From Fasciolopsis buskii (Eukaryota > Platyhelminthes > Trematoda > Plagiorchiida > Fasciolidae), in contig LUCM01008256.1 of assembly GCA_008360955.1 (NCBI GenBank), forward strand, positions 186,001 through 250,000: a stretch of DNA of 64,000 nt, written 5' to 3'. Made by a program: the position numbers and the translations under genes. Positions 61,901 through 64,000 of the stretch are shown here, in pieces; position 1 is the stretch's first letter, and every line of letters begins with the position of its first letter. The notes under the pieces are model-generated. The model was not told where the DNA came from. It saw only the letters and a list, made by a program, of their open reading frames with translations, and did no database searches.

Positions 61901-62887
61901 GGATTTCATTCGGCAGTCCGAAATATGAGTCTGAAGAAGACAACGCGTGCAACTCAAGTGTTTACGTACGCATTTTTGTTAAATTGTTAAGGAGAACTGA
62001 TCACGAACTTTCTTTTGGTCCGTCTATGAGCTTAAAAGTTGTTCACTGGGACAGAAAAACGAGTCTTATTTTTCTGTTCGGCGGCAACGGATGATTCCAT
62101 CAGCAATCAGTGCAACTGCATGTTCATTTCAAAACCGTGTGGAACAATGAACATTGAACTGATCCAATCAATCCGCACAGATTATTTCATCATAAGGTCC
62201 TATTTTGTGACCTCAGTCCTCCGTCATTGAAGCCTGTTTCAGCGCACGCATGAAAAATTTTCACGCCAGACGACAATCCGAATGTCGGAAGGAAATGTGT
62301 TCTTGTGTATTCTTTAATAAATATCAGATTCACCATCATGCATAATGTTTTCACCAGTACAACAATTTTGTTTGCCTGATTTCCCATTGCACTAAATCTA
62401 ATGAATACGGCATAAGCCAAATGGCATGTAATCATCCGTTGATTTAGATGGCTTTGGGTAAGTTTGTTCGAGTTCATCCAAGTTTTAACCCCGTAGCGTT
62501 TGGTCAATTATACTCTGGGTCCATATGTGCTGCAAGTGAAATTTTTGATTTCGATGAAACAACGGAAGTATTGGAAGGTTGGTTCATTAAACTTCTTTGG
62601 AATCAGTAATCATTTTGATGGTTTGTTAATTTCTACTCGGGACCATCAAGGTGTGCGATAAATACCCTCTGGTAATAATCCAACCACTTGCTAATCACGA
62701 ATGTCCAAGACTACATTCGAGTTTACCCAATTCATAGAACCCATTTGAGAGCTCTCTTGATTGTATTGTTACTTGTCATATATAACTTATTTTCCAGTAA
62801 GTGTTTACTCCTGTTGCTTGTTATAAAATATATGCGACCTTTCTGAAAATAGACTGCAGTTGCAGCAGAGCTGTCAAATGAGAAAGT
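58913..62887. other. Intergenic, no gene recognised
   Basis: AT-rich, with a minus-strand frame of 63 codons at 59147-59338 (no domain) and many AATAAA-like strings. No gene, tRNA or structured repeat could be supported. Confidence 0.5.
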
Positions 62888-62965
62888 TACCAGAAGTAGC
62901 AGGATTCGAACCCGTGACCATCACATCCAAATGCTAACGCTCTATTCACTTAGCCGCCAAGCAAA
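62888..62965 (-). repeat. tRNA-derived SINE-like head or tRNA pseudogene
   Basis: A perfect B box on the minus strand (ggttcgaatcc, 62902-62912) and an A-box-like tggcggctaagtg (about 62947-62959) sit at tRNA spacing, with a long variable region as in class II tRNAs. Acceptor-stem pairing is not evident, so a SINE head is preferred. Confidence 0.5.
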
Positions 62966-63139
62966 TGACCTTTGAAGTGACCTTTGACCTTTGACGTAAT
63001 TAGCAAGGTGTGTGGTATGGCACTGAACTACTGGGATTTCTGTGTTAACAACCGCATCGAATTTCTTTTCTTCTATTCCTTGAATTCGTTGCGTAATGAA
63101 ATCGAAAGTTGCAAACATTTTTTTACTATGTTCTTCCAT
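62942..63139 (-). CDS. Coding-like N-terminal frame, unidentified
   Basis: A minus-strand frame starts M-E-E-H-S-K-K-M-F-A-T-F-D-F-I-T-Q-R-I-Q, has a charged helical start, and looks protein-coding over its first 50 codons. It then runs into the direct repeats and SINE head at its 3' end, where it stops. No donor is clear. It may be the start of a retrotransposon ORF or a broken exon; the family is not recognised. Confidence 0.25.
   Translation of the reverse strand: MEEHSKKMFATFDFITQRIQGIEEKKFDAVVNTEIPVVQCHTTHLANYVKGQRSLQRSFAWRLSE
62966..62990 (-). promoter_or_regulatory. Nuclear-receptor-type direct repeats (AGGTCA)
   Basis: The minus strand carries three perfect AGGTCA half sites. Two form a DR1 (aggtcaaaggtca, 62978-62990) and the third (62966-62971) lies 6 bp further on. 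DR1 is the classic element for RXR/HNF4-type receptors. No promoter is known nearby, so the match may be fortuitous or part of a repeat. Confidence 0.3.
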
Positions 63140-64000
63140 TGCTTGCTGGTCTCATAAATGCGGAGATGGTATTTAATACGACTTATTCGCCTTGCTACAT
63201 TGGACAAGTTTTCAGGCTCTGAACAGTATCACTGGCTGACTGTTGCCATCTTTTTCCAGTCGTCGGTTGTCGCCATCCGGCGAAGGCTAGATGCACCCAA
63301 ATTTATTTAGTTTATTTAGATCTATGGAGTAGTACAACAAATGACTATGTTTTATCTGCGTGGTCGGTTGTCAGTGCGACCTCCAGGCTGCTGCCCACCG
63401 CATCGTTTGGGACAATAAAAGGATCAGTACTGGTTAGCAAACTCACTTATATTTGATTCATTTTGTTTTCTTGCTTTGGTGCTTTCTCCAGTTAGTTGCA
63501 TGTTTCTCAGGAAGATTGCTGCATGATTACACGCGACAACATATCGCTCATTCTTAAAGTTACCACATGGACAGTTCAATCTAACGGTGAAATTCAATTT
63601 TTTGTGTTTGTGATCTGGCTTATTCTATGACGAATACCACTCGGTCCAGCGTTCACATCATCTATCCACGAAACGGTTATCAGTCACGCATTAGTTGAGA
63701 CAGAAAATGTCCAGAGAATTTATGAAGACCAAAACACGGATTAAAAAGTAAATATTCCATCATTCGCTCTATTTATTTGAAACTAACTGACTTTTACGAT
63801 ATATCACCTACTGCAATAATTCACTTCTATTCACATGCACAGAACGTATAAACGGTGGCATGTTCAGCTACTGTTCTCGTATCCATTTACGCTAACTTTT
63901 ATCTGCTTCCATGCGGAACAATACACAACAACCCGTAATTGTATTATTCTGCTCATTTCACCGATTACATAACAAAGTGCAATTGTGGAGACAGATCTTG
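63140..64000. other. Intergenic, no gene recognised
   Basis: A somewhat GC-richer patch (about 63255-63420) ends in an aataaa-like string (63415-63420). No open frame or family is recognised in it. Confidence 0.45.

Overview
The window looks like nuclear DNA of a flatworm, most likely a digenean fluke. This is inferred from AT-rich non-coding DNA, introns from under 100 bp to about 3 kb, a gene built from phase-1 exons, and decayed Penelope-like and RTE-type retrotransposons of the kind common in trematodes. The species cannot be fixed from the sequence alone. No bacterial, viral or CRISPR features were seen.

The one confident gene lies on the plus strand at 4146-21076. Twelve coding exons with GT-AG borders join into one 2,568-nt frame of 855 residues plus stop. 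The product is a secreted modular protein: signal peptide, six immunoglobulin-type (Ig) domains, three LDL-receptor class A (LDLa) modules, and a seventh Ig domain. The LDLa block followed by an Ig domain carrying W-R-F-N-W-G matches domain II of perlecan (HSPG2 / UNC-52 / Trol), a basement-membrane core protein. The rest of perlecan (laminin-type and later domains) is absent. The frame stops one codon before a consensus splice donor, so this is either a short perlecan-like protein, a short isoform, or a truncated copy.

From about 21.2 kb to the end (43 kb) there is no other gene that can be called with confidence. The region holds a perfect 684-bp inverted repeat around an 18-N assembly gap (26836-28221), a decayed Penelope-like element (about 48.69-50.34 kb, plus strand), the decayed 3' end of an RTE-type LINE (about 53.94-54.59 kb, plus strand), two tRNA-derived SINE-like heads (58.85 and 62.9 kb, minus strand), and an AT microsatellite at 40.65 kb. 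A third SINE-like head lies in the region between exons 5 and 6 (12.3 kb).

Several short stretches look protein-coding but are broken or unidentified. The best are a terminal exon-like segment at 38988-39206 (minus), a block at 39967-40612 (minus) that includes a possible two-exon small secreted protein, a 54-codon segment at 45387-45551 (plus), a frameshifted segment at 58181-58468 (minus), and an N-terminal-like frame at 62942-63139 (minus). A possible decayed hammerhead-like fold lies at 35041-35120 (minus). No undescribed multi-gene system is evident. The most unusual biology is the perlecan-like gene's N-terminal Ig array, its early stop, and two LDLa modules that each lack the same cysteine.
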